Source of the DNA: Paenibacillus sp. FSL R5-0490
GTDB lineage: Bacteria > Bacillota > Bacilli > Bacillales > Cytobacillaceae
Length of the DNA stretch: 64,000 nt
Assembly: GCF_001956215.1 (NCBI RefSeq)
Contig: NZ_MRTQ01000023.1
Coordinates: 1-64,000 of the forward strand
Direction: 5' to 3'
Below, in pieces: positions 1 through 8,781 of this stretch (position 1 is its first letter; every line of letters begins with the position of its first letter). Below the pieces are notes generated by a model. It was not told the origin of the DNA. It searched no databases and saw only the letters and a list, made by a program, of their open reading frames with translations. Made by a program: the position numbers and the translations under genes.

Positions 1-147
1 AAAGTGAAACTTCAATTAGTGGGGAGTGCTTTTTCCCCGCTAATTGTTAGTTGAACCAATCGGGCCTTTACGGGCAGTTTGACACCCGCTTAACTCAATT
101 GATTCCTCTGAGTCTTGAAGTGGGGTCTTACTGCCCGTTAGACTGCG
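1..147 (+). repeat. Structured ~148 bp repeat, copy 1 of 3 in tandem
   Basis: First of three tandem copies. It begins with AAAGTGAAAC, followed by a 12-bp hairpin (CAATTAGTGGGG paired with CCCCGCTAATTG, one G.T wobble). Then come TTAGTTGAACCAATCGGG and a second long stem (ACGGGCAGT ... ACTGCCCGT), ending in GTTAGACTGCG. Copies are joined by a shared ATAAA. The left flank lies outside the window, so this copy's border is unknown. No protein is encoded. It resembles in size and flanking pentamer the bcr1-type repeats of the B. cereus group (TTTAT flanks, from memory), but identity is not established. Confidence 0.85.
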
Positions 148-295
148 ATAAAGTGAAACTTCAATCAGTGGGGGGTTTTCTTTTCCCCACTGATTGTTAG
201 TTGAACCAATCGGGCCTTTACGGGCAGTTTGACACCCTTATCACCTTTGGTTCCGCTGAGTCTTGAAGTGGGGTCTTACTGCCCGTTAGACTGCG
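148..295 (+). repeat. Structured ~148 bp repeat, copy 2 of 3 in tandem
   Basis: Second tandem copy. The first hairpin is perfectly paired here (CAATCAGTGGGG with CCCCACTGATTG). Relative to copies 1 and 3 both arms change together (T-A to C-G, and G.T wobble to A-T), so the stem is kept while the sequence differs. It starts at the ATAAA (148-152) that it shares with copy 1 and ends at the ATAAA (296-300) shared with copy 3. Confidence 0.88.
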
Positions 296-446
296 ATAAA
301 GTGAAACTTCAATTAGTGGGGAGTGCTTTTTCCCCGCTAATTGTTAGTTGAACCAATCGGGCCTTTACGGGCAGTTTGACCCCCTTATTATCTTTGGTTC
401 CGCTGAGTCTTGAAGTGGGGTCTTACTCCCGTTAGACTGCGATAAA
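296..446 (+). repeat. Structured ~148 bp repeat, copy 3 of 3 in tandem
   Basis: Third tandem copy, with the same first hairpin as copy 1. The right arm of the second stem reads ACTCCCGT instead of ACTGCCCGT, leaving a bulge; the copy at 11.8 kb has the same variant. The inner part GACCCC/GGGGTC is perfectly complementary here. The unit ends with ATAAA at 442-446. Positions 447-566, between this copy and the spoVD terminator, are AT-rich and hold nothing I can recognise. Confidence 0.87.
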
Positions 447-566
447 TAAATATAATCAAAACAACATTCTAAATGATGGCGATATATATTGTACAGGATA
501 ATTGCTTTTTTAGCTATTTTATATATAGAAGAAGAACCCTGAAAGTATGTTACAGTTTCCTTACAA

Positions 567-603
567 ACAAAAAAAATTCAGGCGGCGCAGAGGAAGCCGC
601 CCT
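567..603 (-). terminator. Terminator of spoVD
   Basis: Just after the spoVD stop, the minus strand carries GGCGGC, a 9-nt loop and GCCGCC, followed by a run of T after a short GAA. This closes the mraZ-to-spoVD cluster. Confidence 0.75.
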
Positions 604-614
604 CATTTCTTATC

Positions 615-2531
615 TTATTTATTATCAAAATACAGGCGGATCGTTGAACCTTCTTTTAACTTAATGCCCGGCTGAGGCGTTTGTTTTACCACCGTATCCC
701 CTGTCCCGCTGGCATCAATTTTCAGGTTAAGATATAGTTCCCCAAGGTCTTTCTTTGTCATACCTACCATATCAGGAACCTCAATCATTGGGGAATCCAT
801 CCATGTCAGCTCTTTTTCAATTTGATTTTTGCGGGGCTTTACACCCATCGCCCGCAGGCTGTCCCCCATGATTTCTCCTACAATCGGAGCAGCTACAACA
901 CCCCCAAATTGAACGGTTCCTTTTGGATTATCCACAGCCACATACACGACGAGCTGAGGATCATCAGCAGGTGCAAACCCTATGAATGATACGATATGGT
1001 TATTTTCCAGGTACCTGCCATTTTGCGCTTTCTGTGCAGTCCCCGTTTTTCCCCCAACACGATATCCGTCAACGAACGCTTTTTTTCCTGATCCTTTTGC
1101 CACAACTGACTCAAGCGCTTTGCGGATTTCATCTGATGTTTCCTTTGAAATTACTTTTCTCTTTGCATCAGGCGATTTTTTCATCAAAACTTCACCTGTA
1201 GCCGGATTTATAAGCTCTTTTGCTATATAAGGCGTATATAATGTTCCGCCATTAACCGCAGCTGAAATGGCTGCTACCTGCTGAATCGGGGTAACGGAAA
1301 CCCCCTGACCAAAAGCAGTGGTTGCCTGCTCGACTGGACCAACCCGATCGAGATTAAATAGAATCCCTTTCCCCTCGCCCTGAAGGTCGATGCCGGTCTT
1401 TTCGCCGAACCCGAAGTCGCGAATATATTTAAATAGAGACTCCTTGCCTAATCTCTCACCCAGCTCTACAAAGCCTGGGTTGCAGGAATTCTGTACTACT
1501 TCAAGATAAGTCTGACTGCCATGTCCACCCTTTTTCCAGCATCTCAGTCTGGCACCGCCCACTTCAACAGATCCCGGGTCGTGGAAATGATCCTTTTCCA
1601 AATTTACCTTTCCCTCTTCTAATGCAGCTGCCAGAGTAATGATTTTAAATGTGGAACCAGGCTCGTATGTACTCCATATCGGCAGATTGCGGTTGTAGAT
1701 CTCCGGAGGAACATTTTTAAAATTCGCGGGGTCAAAATCCGGTCTGCTGGACATGGCAAGAACCTCTCCATTATTTGGATTCATGGCAATTGCGATTATT
1801 CCATCAGGGTTGTATTCCGCCTGAGCTATATCAAGCTCCCTTTCTACAATAGTCTGTATCTTTGAATCGATGGTAAGCTTTAAATCCATTCCATCAACCG
1901 GCGGCTTATAGTCATCCGCCATATCGTTCATCCGCTCTCCCTTTGCATTCGCATAAAACTTAACAGATCCCTTTTTCCCTTTTAACTTTTCATCATAATA
2001 TAACTCAAGGCCCATAAGACCCTGATTATCAATTCCTGCAAACCCCAGAACATGCGATAGGTAATTACCGAAAGGATAATGGCGTTTTGAATCTTCACCA
2101 ATGTATACTCCTTCGATACCCAATGCACGGATTTCTTTCGCTTTTTCATGGGAAATCTTTCTGCCTTGAGGAATTTTCACACTTGATGCCCTTTTGGTGA
2201 TAAGCTCATAGGCTTTTTCTTTTGGCATATTCAGTACTGCAGCCAATTTCTCTGCAGCATCTGCAGGATCCTTGATTTGTCTGGGTACAACATAGACAGT
2301 TGGAGCACTGACATTAGTAGCCAGCGGAACACCATTTCTGTCAACGATTTCTCCTCTTTCCGGTTCGAAGGGGATATCTCTGCTCCAGAGCTCCTTTGCG
2401 CCATCTGTAAGCATATTCCCCAGAAAAAACTGAACATATCCCAGACGCAAATCAATTATAAAAAAGACGAGAATACCAACAAACAACGCTGCAGTCAGCC
2501 GTTTTCGAACGGTTACATTAGAAACACGCAT
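615..2531 (-). CDS. spoVD: Stage V sporulation protein D, class B penicillin-binding protein
   Basis: Membrane-anchored DD-transpeptidase that cross-links spore cortex peptidoglycan. The 638 aa protein has a short cytoplasmic start, one membrane segment (about 13-32), a dimerisation domain, a transpeptidase domain with Ser293 in STFK, SCN near 349 and KTG near 495, and one C-terminal PASTA domain. The N-terminus MRVSNVTVRKRL matches the B. subtilis protein closely. It follows pbpB on the same strand. A hairpin at 2593-2625 separates the two and a sigma-E-like -10 (CATATATT, 2567-2574) precedes the start, so separate sporulation control is likely. AAGGAGG lies 11 nt upstream of ATG, slightly far. 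Confidence 0.96.
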   Translation of the reverse strand: MRVSNVTVRKRLTAALFVGILVFFIIDLRLGYVQFFLGNMLTDGAKELWSRDIPFEPERGEIVDRNGVPLATNVSAPTVYVVPRQIKDPADAAEKLAAVLNMPKEKAYELITKRASSVKIPQGRKISHEKAKEIRALGIEGVYIGEDSKRHYPFGNYLSHVLGFAGIDNQGLMGLELYYDEKLKGKKGSVKFYANAKGERMNDMADDYKPPVDGMDLKLTIDSKIQTIVERELDIAQAEYNPDGIIAIAMNPNNGEVLAMSSRPDFDPANFKNVPPEIYNRNLPIWSTYEPGSTFKIITLAAALEEGKVNLEKDHFHDPGSVEVGGARLRCWKKGGHGSQTYLEVVQNSCNPGFVELGERLGKESLFKYIRDFGFGEKTGIDLQGEGKGILFNLDRVGPVEQATTAFGQGVSVTPIQQVAAISAAVNGGTLYTPYIAKELINPATGEVLMKKSPDAKRKVISKETSDEIRKALESVVAKGSGKKAFVDGYRVGGKTGTAQKAQNGRYLENNHIVSFIGFAPADDPQLVVYVAVDNPKGTVQFGGVVAAPIVGEIMGDSLRAMGVKPRKNQIEKELTWMDSPMIEVPDMVGMTKKDLGELYLNLKIDASGTGDTVVKQTPQPGIKLKEGSTIRLYFDNK

Positions 2532-2566
2532 GTACGGACGAACCTCCTTAAATTATAGCTCGTTCC

Positions 2567-2574
2567 AATATATG
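2567..2574 (-). promoter_or_regulatory. Candidate sigma-E -10 element for spoVD
   Basis: The minus strand reads CATATATT, 6 of 8 matches to the sigma-E -10 consensus as I recall it, 36 nt before the spoVD ATG. I could not identify a convincing -35 motif. spoVD is sigma-E dependent in B. subtilis, which makes the placement plausible. Confidence 0.35.
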
Positions 2575-2592
2575 CTTGTACCAAAACGAATA

Positions 2593-2625
2593 GAACGCAC
2601 TGCCGCACATCCGGCAGTACGTTCC
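2593..2625 (-). terminator. Strong hairpin between pbpB and spoVD
   Basis: Minus-strand stem GAACGTACTGCCG / CGGCAGTGCGTTC around a 6-nt loop, with one mismatch. Only an imperfect T tract (TATTCGTTTT) follows. It could be a partial terminator or an RNA-stability hairpin uncoupling vegetative pbpB from sporulation-specific spoVD. Confidence 0.55.
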
Positions 2626-2629
2626 CCAT

Positions 2630-4852
2630 TTAATCAAGCACTGCTTCCTCTTCTTCTTGCTGCTCTTCTGATTTGAGGTTCTCCTCATTATATTTCTCAG
2701 CAGGGTGCTCAAGTTCGACTATTAAATAGTCACCTTCCCTAAGTACAGAACCGGCTTTCAGATTTTGTTTCATCACATACCCGCTTCCAACAGTATTAAG
2801 CTTTAAGTCAGCAAGCTTTGCCACCTTCATGACGTCCCTTAACGACCAGCCAGACATATCAGGCACTGTTAATTCACCATCTGTCTTTAAGATCACTCGT
2901 TCGCCTTCAAGCAAATTATACATATTGCCAGGGACCTGCCTTTGTACCTTGGTGCCCTTTCCCAGCACAATAGCTTCAAATCCGGATTTTTTCAATTGTG
3001 CCTTTGCTTCCTCAACTGTTTTTCCTTCCACTTCAGGCGCTTGTTCCGAATTTGCCTTTAGTTCTTTTGCCGGTTCTATATTTAAATATTGCAGACTGCT
3101 TTTCATTACCGGAGTAAAAATCTTAGCAACAGGTTCTGCACCATTTGTACTGAGGTCAATATCCGGCTGCTGGACCGCTACATAGATGATCAGTTCAGGA
3201 TCATCTTTTGGCGCCATGCCTAAAAACGAGAAGATAAAATTTTCATGACCTGTTAAATATCCCCCGCCATTTGGATCGGGGATTTGGGCAGTCCCCGTTT
3301 TTCCCGCAACCTCATAGCCTTCGATATTATACCTTTTATACCCTGTTCCTTTTTCAGAAGAAACAACTGTTTCCAGGATATCCCTGGCTTTCTTTGCCGT
3401 TTCTGCAGATATGGGATTACCCTTCACCTTCGGCTTTGTTTTTTTCACGACTTCCTTTTTATCGCTATCAACAATACTGCTGATAACATGTGGCTGCATC
3501 ATTTTGCCGTCATTCGCGATGGCGGTAGCTGCCTGTATCTGCTGAATAGGCGTAATGGCCGAACCTTGTCCGAATCCCGTAGTTACCTTATCAAGCGGCC
3601 ACTCATAAGCGATCTTTCCGCCCGTTTCATTCGGCAGGTCAATCCCCGTCGGATTTTCAAAGCCGAACTTTGTTATATATTCCCTGTATTTTTCATACCC
3701 GAGCTTTTCTTTCACTATCTTCGCAAAAGCCACATTCGATGAACGCTGCACACCTTCAAGGTAAGTAATCGATCCCCAGCCGCGTCCCTGATTATGGTCT
3801 CGTATAGCCGGTGAATTTTCCGTCACTTTATAACTTCCTGATTTATACCATTCATTCGGATTAAACTCACCCTCCTCAATGGCAGCAGCCAAAGTAAAAA
3901 TCTTCATGGTTGATCCGGGCTCAAATGAGTTTTCAATCACTTCATTATGCCAAGTGTCTTCGATGCCTTCCTTTGTTTTCGGATGAAAGGACGGTCTCTG
4001 TCCCATAGCCAAAATTTCACCTGTTTTAGCATCAGCGACTACCGCAACCATTTTTTTCGGCTTATACTCCTCGTCTACTTTATTCATAGAATCTTCGAGG
4101 AAGGTCTGGATCTTCTTATCGATCGTCAGATACACATCTTTGCCATTTTGAGCAGGCTGGATTTTTTGATCTCCATTAGGAAGCAGATAGCCCCATATAT
4201 CACTTTCATAGCTGAATTTCCCATCTTTTCCTGTGAGCACCTTATTTAAGCTCTGCTCGAGGCCCAGCATCCCGACTGTATCGGTCTTATTTGTTTTTGA
4301 TTTTTTCTTTTCAACATACCCGACTAAATGTGAGGCGAAGACTCCATTTGGATAAAACCGCTTGGAATCTGTTATGAAGGTAATCCCGGGCAATTTCATA
4401 TCTTCTATTTCTCTTTTTGTCTTTAACGGAAGATCGCGGCCCTCTTTTCCAAATTCAACCTGGAATGGTTTTTCTCCATCTTTTGTTTTCTTTGTTAAAA
4501 TCCTGTAAATCTCTGACTCTTCCAGGTCAATGGCTTTTGAAAGCGCCGCTGCTGTTTTTCCGGGGTCTTTCACATAATCAGGTTTCATGCTTTTGTCCAG
4601 GATTGCTACAAGCTTGTAAGAAATAGTATCCTCGGCAATGACTTCGCCATTTCGGTCATAAATGGTACCCCTTTTGGCCTGAATGGTCTTTTCGCGTTCA
4701 TATTTCTGCTGAGCCTTAGCTGCAAGTGCGTGGCCTGCTGCCTCACCTGTTGCCTGAATAGAAACAAAGCGAAAAATTAATACAAAAAAGAGCAGGCTGA
4801 ATATTAAAAATAATATCGCTGCTCCAAAATTGATATTTGGCTGTTTCTTCAT
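2630..4852 (-). CDS. pbpB: Penicillin-binding protein 2B, septal transpeptidase
   Basis: Essential class B PBP that cross-links septal peptidoglycan within the divisome, working with FtsL/DivIC and FtsW. The 740 aa protein has a membrane segment (about 10-32), a pedestal domain, and a transpeptidase domain with Ser314 in STMK, an SSN motif and AGKTGTAQ. Two PASTA domains (about 590-715) and a glutamate-rich tail follow. The stop of ftsL overlaps the ATG of this gene, indicating translational coupling in the mraZ-rsmH-ftsL-pbpB operon. Confidence 0.96.
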   Translation of the reverse strand: MKKQPNINFGAAILFLIFSLLFFVLIFRFVSIQATGEAAGHALAAKAQQKYEREKTIQAKRGTIYDRNGEVIAEDTISYKLVAILDKSMKPDYVKDPGKTAAALSKAIDLEESEIYRILTKKTKDGEKPFQVEFGKEGRDLPLKTKREIEDMKLPGITFITDSKRFYPNGVFASHLVGYVEKKKSKTNKTDTVGMLGLEQSLNKVLTGKDGKFSYESDIWGYLLPNGDQKIQPAQNGKDVYLTIDKKIQTFLEDSMNKVDEEYKPKKMVAVVADAKTGEILAMGQRPSFHPKTKEGIEDTWHNEVIENSFEPGSTMKIFTLAAAIEEGEFNPNEWYKSGSYKVTENSPAIRDHNQGRGWGSITYLEGVQRSSNVAFAKIVKEKLGYEKYREYITKFGFENPTGIDLPNETGGKIAYEWPLDKVTTGFGQGSAITPIQQIQAATAIANDGKMMQPHVISSIVDSDKKEVVKKTKPKVKGNPISAETAKKARDILETVVSSEKGTGYKRYNIEGYEVAGKTGTAQIPDPNGGGYLTGHENFIFSFLGMAPKDDPELIIYVAVQQPDIDLSTNGAEPVAKIFTPVMKSSLQYLNIEPAKELKANSEQAPEVEGKTVEEAKAQLKKSGFEAIVLGKGTKVQRQVPGNMYNLLEGERVILKTDGELTVPDMSGWSLRDVMKVAKLADLKLNTVGSGYVMKQNLKAGSVLREGDYLIVELEHPAEKYNEENLKSEEQQEEEEAVLD

Positions 4853-5217
4853 TAATCTTCCACGACCTTGACATTATTTCCGCTGAATTTGAGACCCATT
4901 GCTTCAGCTTTCGCTTTAATGCGTTCGTATGTACTTAATTCACTCACTTGCATACTAAGATCTGTATTCACTTTGCTCTGCGTTTGGATTGCTTCTTCTG
5001 TTTGCTGAATTTCTTTGTTTACTTCGTAAATGGCCGCCTGATTTGAAACCATTTGCACTGCACCAAAACAAACAATGCCAGTGAAAGCAAGCCCCAGTAT
5101 TTTCTCGCCGGGGGAAAGCCAGGACTTTTTTGTTTTTAATTTCTTTGGGGCCTGTACGGGCTGGGTTTGAACATCAAATTGTTTTTCTTCCTGTATTTTT
5201 CGGGCTAAATTGCTCAT
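4852..5217 (-). CDS. ftsL: Cell division protein FtsL
   Basis: Bitopic divisome protein that forms a complex with DivIC and regulates PBP2B/FtsW activation. The 121 aa protein has a charged cytoplasmic N-terminus (about 1-33), one membrane segment (about 36-55) and an extracytoplasmic coiled coil rich in Q, E and K (about 58-110). It overlaps pbpB by one base and follows rsmH by about 34 bp. Family assignment rests on topology and gene order because FtsL sequences diverge quickly. Confidence 0.93.
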   Translation of the reverse strand: MSNLARKIQEEKQFDVQTQPVQAPKKLKTKKSWLSPGEKILGLAFTGIVCFGAVQMVSNQAAIYEVNKEIQQTEEAIQTQSKVNTDLSMQVSELSTYERIKAKAEAMGLKFSGNNVKVVED

Positions 5218-5251
5218 AATTCCCCTCCTGTAATTTATTTTCTCTATTCGA

Positions 5252-6184
5252 TTAAAGCTTTTCTGCTATTCTCAGCTTTGCGGACCTTGCTCGATTATTA
5301 TGTTCCAGCTCTTCCTCTGAAGGCAGAATCGGCTTTCTGTTAATTAACTTTAAGGTTGGCTTATATTCATCTGGAATAATCGGCAGGCCGGGAGGCAGAT
5401 TCGGTGTTTCGCTGGCTTTTTTAAAGGCAGCTTTACAAATTCGGTCCTCCAGTGAGTGAAACGTAATTACGCTGATTCTTCCATTGGGATTTAATATGTC
5501 AATAGCCTGGTGCAGAGAATCTTCAAATACACCCAGTTCATCATTTACAGCTATTCTAATTGCCTGAAAAACACGCTTGGCGGGATGTCCGCCTTTTCGC
5601 CTGGCAGGTGCAGGAATGGCCTCTTTAATAATTTCTACCAGCTGGCCTGTTGTTTCTATCGGAGTAACTTCCCTGGCCGCTTCAATTTTCCTCGCAATTT
5701 GCTTTGAGAATTTCTCTTCTCCATATCTGAAGAAGATTTTCACAAGTTCACCATATTCCCAGCTGTTTACCACATCATAAGCGGAAATATCAGCACCGGT
5801 ATCCATTCTCATATCAAGCGGGGCATCATTATGATAGCTGAATCCTCTTTCAGGTGTATCCAGCTGAGGTGAAGAAACGCCAAGATCATATAAAACACCA
5901 TCCACTCTAGAAACACCAAGGTTTTCAAGCTCTTCCTGAAGATACTTGAAATTGCTTTTGATAATCGTGATTCTGTCGCCATATTCAGCCAGTTTTTCTT
6001 TTGCGTGTGCAATTGCTGTGTCATCCTGGTCAAATGCGTATAGCTTTCCTTTTGCAGACAGCTGGGAAAGAATTAATTTACTGTGGCCTGCTCCGCCCAG
6101 GGTACAATCCACATACACACCATCAGGATGGATGTTTAAGCCTTCTACTGTTTCTTTTAATAGTACTGTTGTATGTTCAAACAT
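5252..6184 (-). CDS. rsmH: 16S rRNA (cytosine1402-N4)-methyltransferase
   Basis: SAM-dependent methyltransferase that modifies C1402 of 16S rRNA in the ribosomal P site (MraW family). The 310 aa product begins [13 protein letters not shown]. The SAM motif [11 protein letters not shown] lies near residue 30 and [11 protein letters not shown] near 100. The C-terminal part carries [12 protein letters not shown]. An open frame extends 8 codons upstream from a TTG, but the AAAGGTGG ribosome-binding site falls inside that extension, so the ATG at 6184 is chosen. Second gene of the mra cluster. Confidence 0.95.
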   Translation of the reverse strand: MFEHTTVLLKETVEGLNIHPDGVYVDCTLGGAGHSKLILSQLSAKGKLYAFDQDDTAIAHAKEKLAEYGDRITIIKSNFKYLQEELENLGVSRVDGVLYDLGVSSPQLDTPERGFSYHNDAPLDMRMDTGADISAYDVVNSWEYGELVKIFFRYGEEKFSKQIARKIEAAREVTPIETTGQLVEIIKEAIPAPARRKGGHPAKRVFQAIRIAVNDELGVFEDSLHQAIDILNPNGRISVITFHSLEDRICKAAFKKASETPNLPPGLPIIPDEYKPTLKLINRKPILPSEEELEHNNRARSAKLRIAEKL

Positions 6185-6295
6185 TGTTGAATGAATCCAC
6201 CTTTCCAATCAGAGAAGCACAAGACGCGTTGTAAGCATCCGGAGCTAAACAAGTATCTTTGTTTCATGGGAAATTATATTACTAAAACATTCCCA

Positions 6296-6727
6296 TTATA
6301 TATCAAACCCAATCATATTTTCCGCAATATCAGCAAAAGATTCCTCTGATTCTGCAAAATAATCTTCCCAAAGATTTTTGCTCCATATCTCGATCCGATT
6401 GGAAACGCCCAGCACTACACATTCTTTTTCCAATTTTGCATATTGCAGAAGCGGGGAAGCAATATTTATTCTTCCTTGCTTATCTATTTCACATTCAGTG
6501 GCACCTGAAAAGAAAAAACGGGTAAATGCACGGGCATCTTTTTTAGTAAGCGGAAGTCCTTTTAATTTCTCTTCAAGCTGCCTCCACTCATCCATGGGGT
6601 AGCCAAACAAACATTGATCAAGGCCGCGTGTCAAAACAAATGTTTCACCCAGGTTATCACGAAACTTGGATGGCACGATGAGACGGCCTTTATTATCAAC
6701 GTTATGATGGAACTCACCCATGAACAT
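6296..6727 (-). CDS. mraZ: Transcriptional regulator MraZ
   Basis: AbrB-fold DNA-binding protein that represses its own dcw operon. The 143 aa product starts [15 protein letters not shown] and has two SpoVT/AbrB-like halves ([11 protein letters not shown] near 14-24 and [12 protein letters not shown] near 87-98), the usual family length. The open frame reaches 6742, but conserved starts favour the ATG at 6727. First gene of the division cluster; 10-bp repeats matching a MraZ operator lie directly upstream (6736-6776). Confidence 0.95.
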   Translation of the reverse strand: MFMGEFHHNVDNKGRLIVPSKFRDNLGETFVLTRGLDQCLFGYPMDEWRQLEEKLKGLPLTKKDARAFTRFFFSGATECEIDKQGRINIASPLLQYAKLEKECVVLGVSNRIEIWSKNLWEDYFAESEESFADIAENMIGFDI

Positions 6728-6735
6728 ACCCACTG

Positions 6736-6776
6736 CACCCACTTTCTAACTCAAATGTACCACAATCCCCCACTTT
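6736..6776 (-). promoter_or_regulatory. MraZ operator-like 10-bp direct repeats
   Basis: Read on the minus strand, blocks of 10 bp follow one another: AAAGTGGGGG, ATTGTGGTAC, ATTTGAGTTA, then after one base AAAGTGGGTG. MraZ is known to bind tandem short repeats (TGGG-type in E. coli, AAAGTG-type in mycoplasmas) just upstream of its own gene. The second and third blocks are degenerate. Autoregulation here is an inference. Confidence 0.6.
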
Positions 6777-6954
6777 CCTCCACATGTTTTTAATTATTCT
6801 ACCACTACATTTAAAATCCTGCTTCCTATAAGGTATTCTTCCATTTTCCGTTCGTCTTTTTATTACATTTTCTTTAAACTCTTTACTGTTTTTACACAAG
6901 GTTTTTTAAAGGGGAAAACACAGGTGATAAAGAGGTTTCACCTTCTTTTTCATA

Positions 6955-6987
6955 TAAAAAGGACCTTATCCAAATGGATAAGGCCCG
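6955..6987 (-). terminator. Terminator of bshC
   Basis: Minus-strand stem GGGCCTTATCC / GGATAAGGTCC with loop ATTT, followed by TTTTTAT. It lies just after the bshC stop and separates the panE-bshC unit from the mraZ operon. Confidence 0.85.
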
Positions 6988-7004
6988 AAGAATAATGGCG
7001 AATA

Positions 7005-8639
7005 TTAAATTTTTATGACTTTGTGTGTCCCATCAAAATCAAACGAGATATGGAGTAATTCTTCAAGAAAATCTGTCCCATATTTATTAAGGTAATATAG
7101 AATATTCCACACTCTCTCCTGAGGAATGCCGCCCGGTCTCAGGGAGATTTCCGCTTTTTCATATTTTTTAATAACCACATCATATTTTTGCTGTATGGAT
7201 TTCTGAATTTTATTCTCCATGAAATCTATTTGCTTCAATAACAGCTCTTCATTTTTCTTCAACAGTGGAAGAAGGGCACTAACATCTTTTAATGTAAGCT
7301 CTTCAATAAGCTCATAATTTTGTTTTAACTGATCTTTTGTTTTACGGAACTGGTCTTCTAAGCTTTCATTTTTAATACTCTTTAGATAAGCTTCCTTCAC
7401 TGCTTCCGTTCCTGATACGAGCACAGACTGTAAATCAAGTCCTAATTCGTCCAAATCACTTTCTACAGACCGTTCTAAAAAGGTTATATTTAAACGCGGC
7501 ATAATAGGAGGCATTTTCATCCCAAACCATTCAAATGCCATTTTAAGTTCAGCCCAATAGGCAATTTCACCAGGCCCGGCTATAAAGGCTAGAACCGGAA
7601 ATAGGCATTCCTGAGTGATGGGTCTTGTCACCACATTATTGCTCAGTCTTTCTGGATGATTTTCAGCAATCTCCAGAAGCTCACTCATGGTAAACTCATG
7701 GAAGCACTCCTTCCCTGTAAATACCTTTTTCTCCTGATTGAACTCCAAAAGAACCCTTTCTTTATGCTTTTCATCATAATAGAACAGGTTGGCAGCATTT
7801 TCACTTAAATCAATGGCATTTGAAAATCCAGCATTCTCCAGGTTATGCTGCTGGATTTTCACACGGTTTGTGATTTCTTCAAAGCCTTTAATCTGGTTGC
7901 CAAAAATACTGCTTTCAAGCTGGCGGAGCCTTGGGTCACCGGAATCAACCAGAAGAAGCCCTGTTTCTTTAAATAAATGCATGATAATGCCGGCAAAGAA
8001 ATCCACATAGGTTTTGGAATGCATAATTTTTTCTTCCAATACCAAAAGGAGATTTTTTGTATGTTCGGTCTCTCCAAAAGTTTCAATGATGTCTTCCACC
8101 CATGCCCTGCATTTTTCACGGTTCAAAGGGATATTTGATACCATTTTCTTCTCTAATACTTTTTCAGGGTAAGTCAATTTTTCCATTTTATTATTCTTCT
8201 CGATGAAAATGTGATTTACTTCCTGATAGTCATGATCCTCGCCCGCAATCCAGAAAACAGGTACAACGGGAATGCCCAGCTTACTTTCCTGCTGTTTTGC
8301 AAGATGAATGATTGAGATGATTTTATGTATAGTATAAAGAGGTCCCGTCAAAATCCCTGCCTGCTGTCCTCCGATAATCACTGCACTATTTTCTTGCTTA
8401 AGCTTATTTAGCGAGTCATGAACTGCCGGTGAAGAAGGAAAACGATCCATAAACTCTCCAATATATTGAGAAAGTTCATTCCTCATAAATGAACGGCCCT
8501 TCAGTTCAGCTACCCTTGCTTTATAATCAGAATCCGAATTATAACGATAGTGAAAAAACTGCATAAGTTCTTCTGTTTGTGCAATATAATCTGTTGCAAA
8601 CCGGTTTGTTGCCGGTAATGAGAGATTAAGAATCTCCAT
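7005..8639 (-). CDS. bshC: Putative cysteine ligase BshC (bacillithiol biosynthesis)
   Basis: Last step of bacillithiol synthesis: adds cysteine to glucosaminyl-malate to give the major low-molecular-weight thiol of Bacilli. The 544 aa product starts MEILNLSLPATNRFATDYI. It has a Rossmann-like core with the conserved GGQQAGILTGPLYTIHK segment and PVFWIAGEDHDYQEV, and a C-terminal coiled coil (about 450-510). The open frame extends 14 codons upstream, but the conserved N-terminus and AAGGAAG-type ribosome-binding site favour this ATG. Formerly yllA; neighbour of mraZ as in B. subtilis. Confidence 0.94.
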   Translation of the reverse strand: MEILNLSLPATNRFATDYIAQTEELMQFFHYRYNSDSDYKARVAELKGRSFMRNELSQYIGEFMDRFPSSPAVHDSLNKLKQENSAVIIGGQQAGILTGPLYTIHKIISIIHLAKQQESKLGIPVVPVFWIAGEDHDYQEVNHIFIEKNNKMEKLTYPEKVLEKKMVSNIPLNREKCRAWVEDIIETFGETEHTKNLLLVLEEKIMHSKTYVDFFAGIIMHLFKETGLLLVDSGDPRLRQLESSIFGNQIKGFEEITNRVKIQQHNLENAGFSNAIDLSENAANLFYYDEKHKERVLLEFNQEKKVFTGKECFHEFTMSELLEIAENHPERLSNNVVTRPITQECLFPVLAFIAGPGEIAYWAELKMAFEWFGMKMPPIMPRLNITFLERSVESDLDELGLDLQSVLVSGTEAVKEAYLKSIKNESLEDQFRKTKDQLKQNYELIEELTLKDVSALLPLLKKNEELLLKQIDFMENKIQKSIQQKYDVVIKKYEKAEISLRPGGIPQERVWNILYYLNKYGTDFLEELLHISFDFDGTHKVIKI

Positions 8640-8781
8640 TAATGAACTTCCTTTCTCATAGCTGATCATTTTGATTTTCATCTTATGAGTATAGCATTGT
8701 CTTAATTGAAAAGAAAAAAACTTTGCTTACCTAAATGCTTCAATTCTAAATGTTAAATCATCATGTTTATAAACCTGTTTA

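Noticed and set aside
1-446. Tandem repeats as a CRISPR array
   Set aside because: The units are ~148 bp and almost wholly repeated, with no short repeat/unique spacer alternation and no cas genes in the window.
473-664. Plus-strand open frame overlapping the spoVD end
   Set aside because: It crosses the spoVD terminator and stop region, lacks a ribosome-binding site and shows no protein-like pattern.
6914-6943. AGGTGA/TCACCT hairpin upstream of mraZ as a riboswitch or terminator
   Set aside because: Six-base stem with an unstructured loop, no T run and no known motif.
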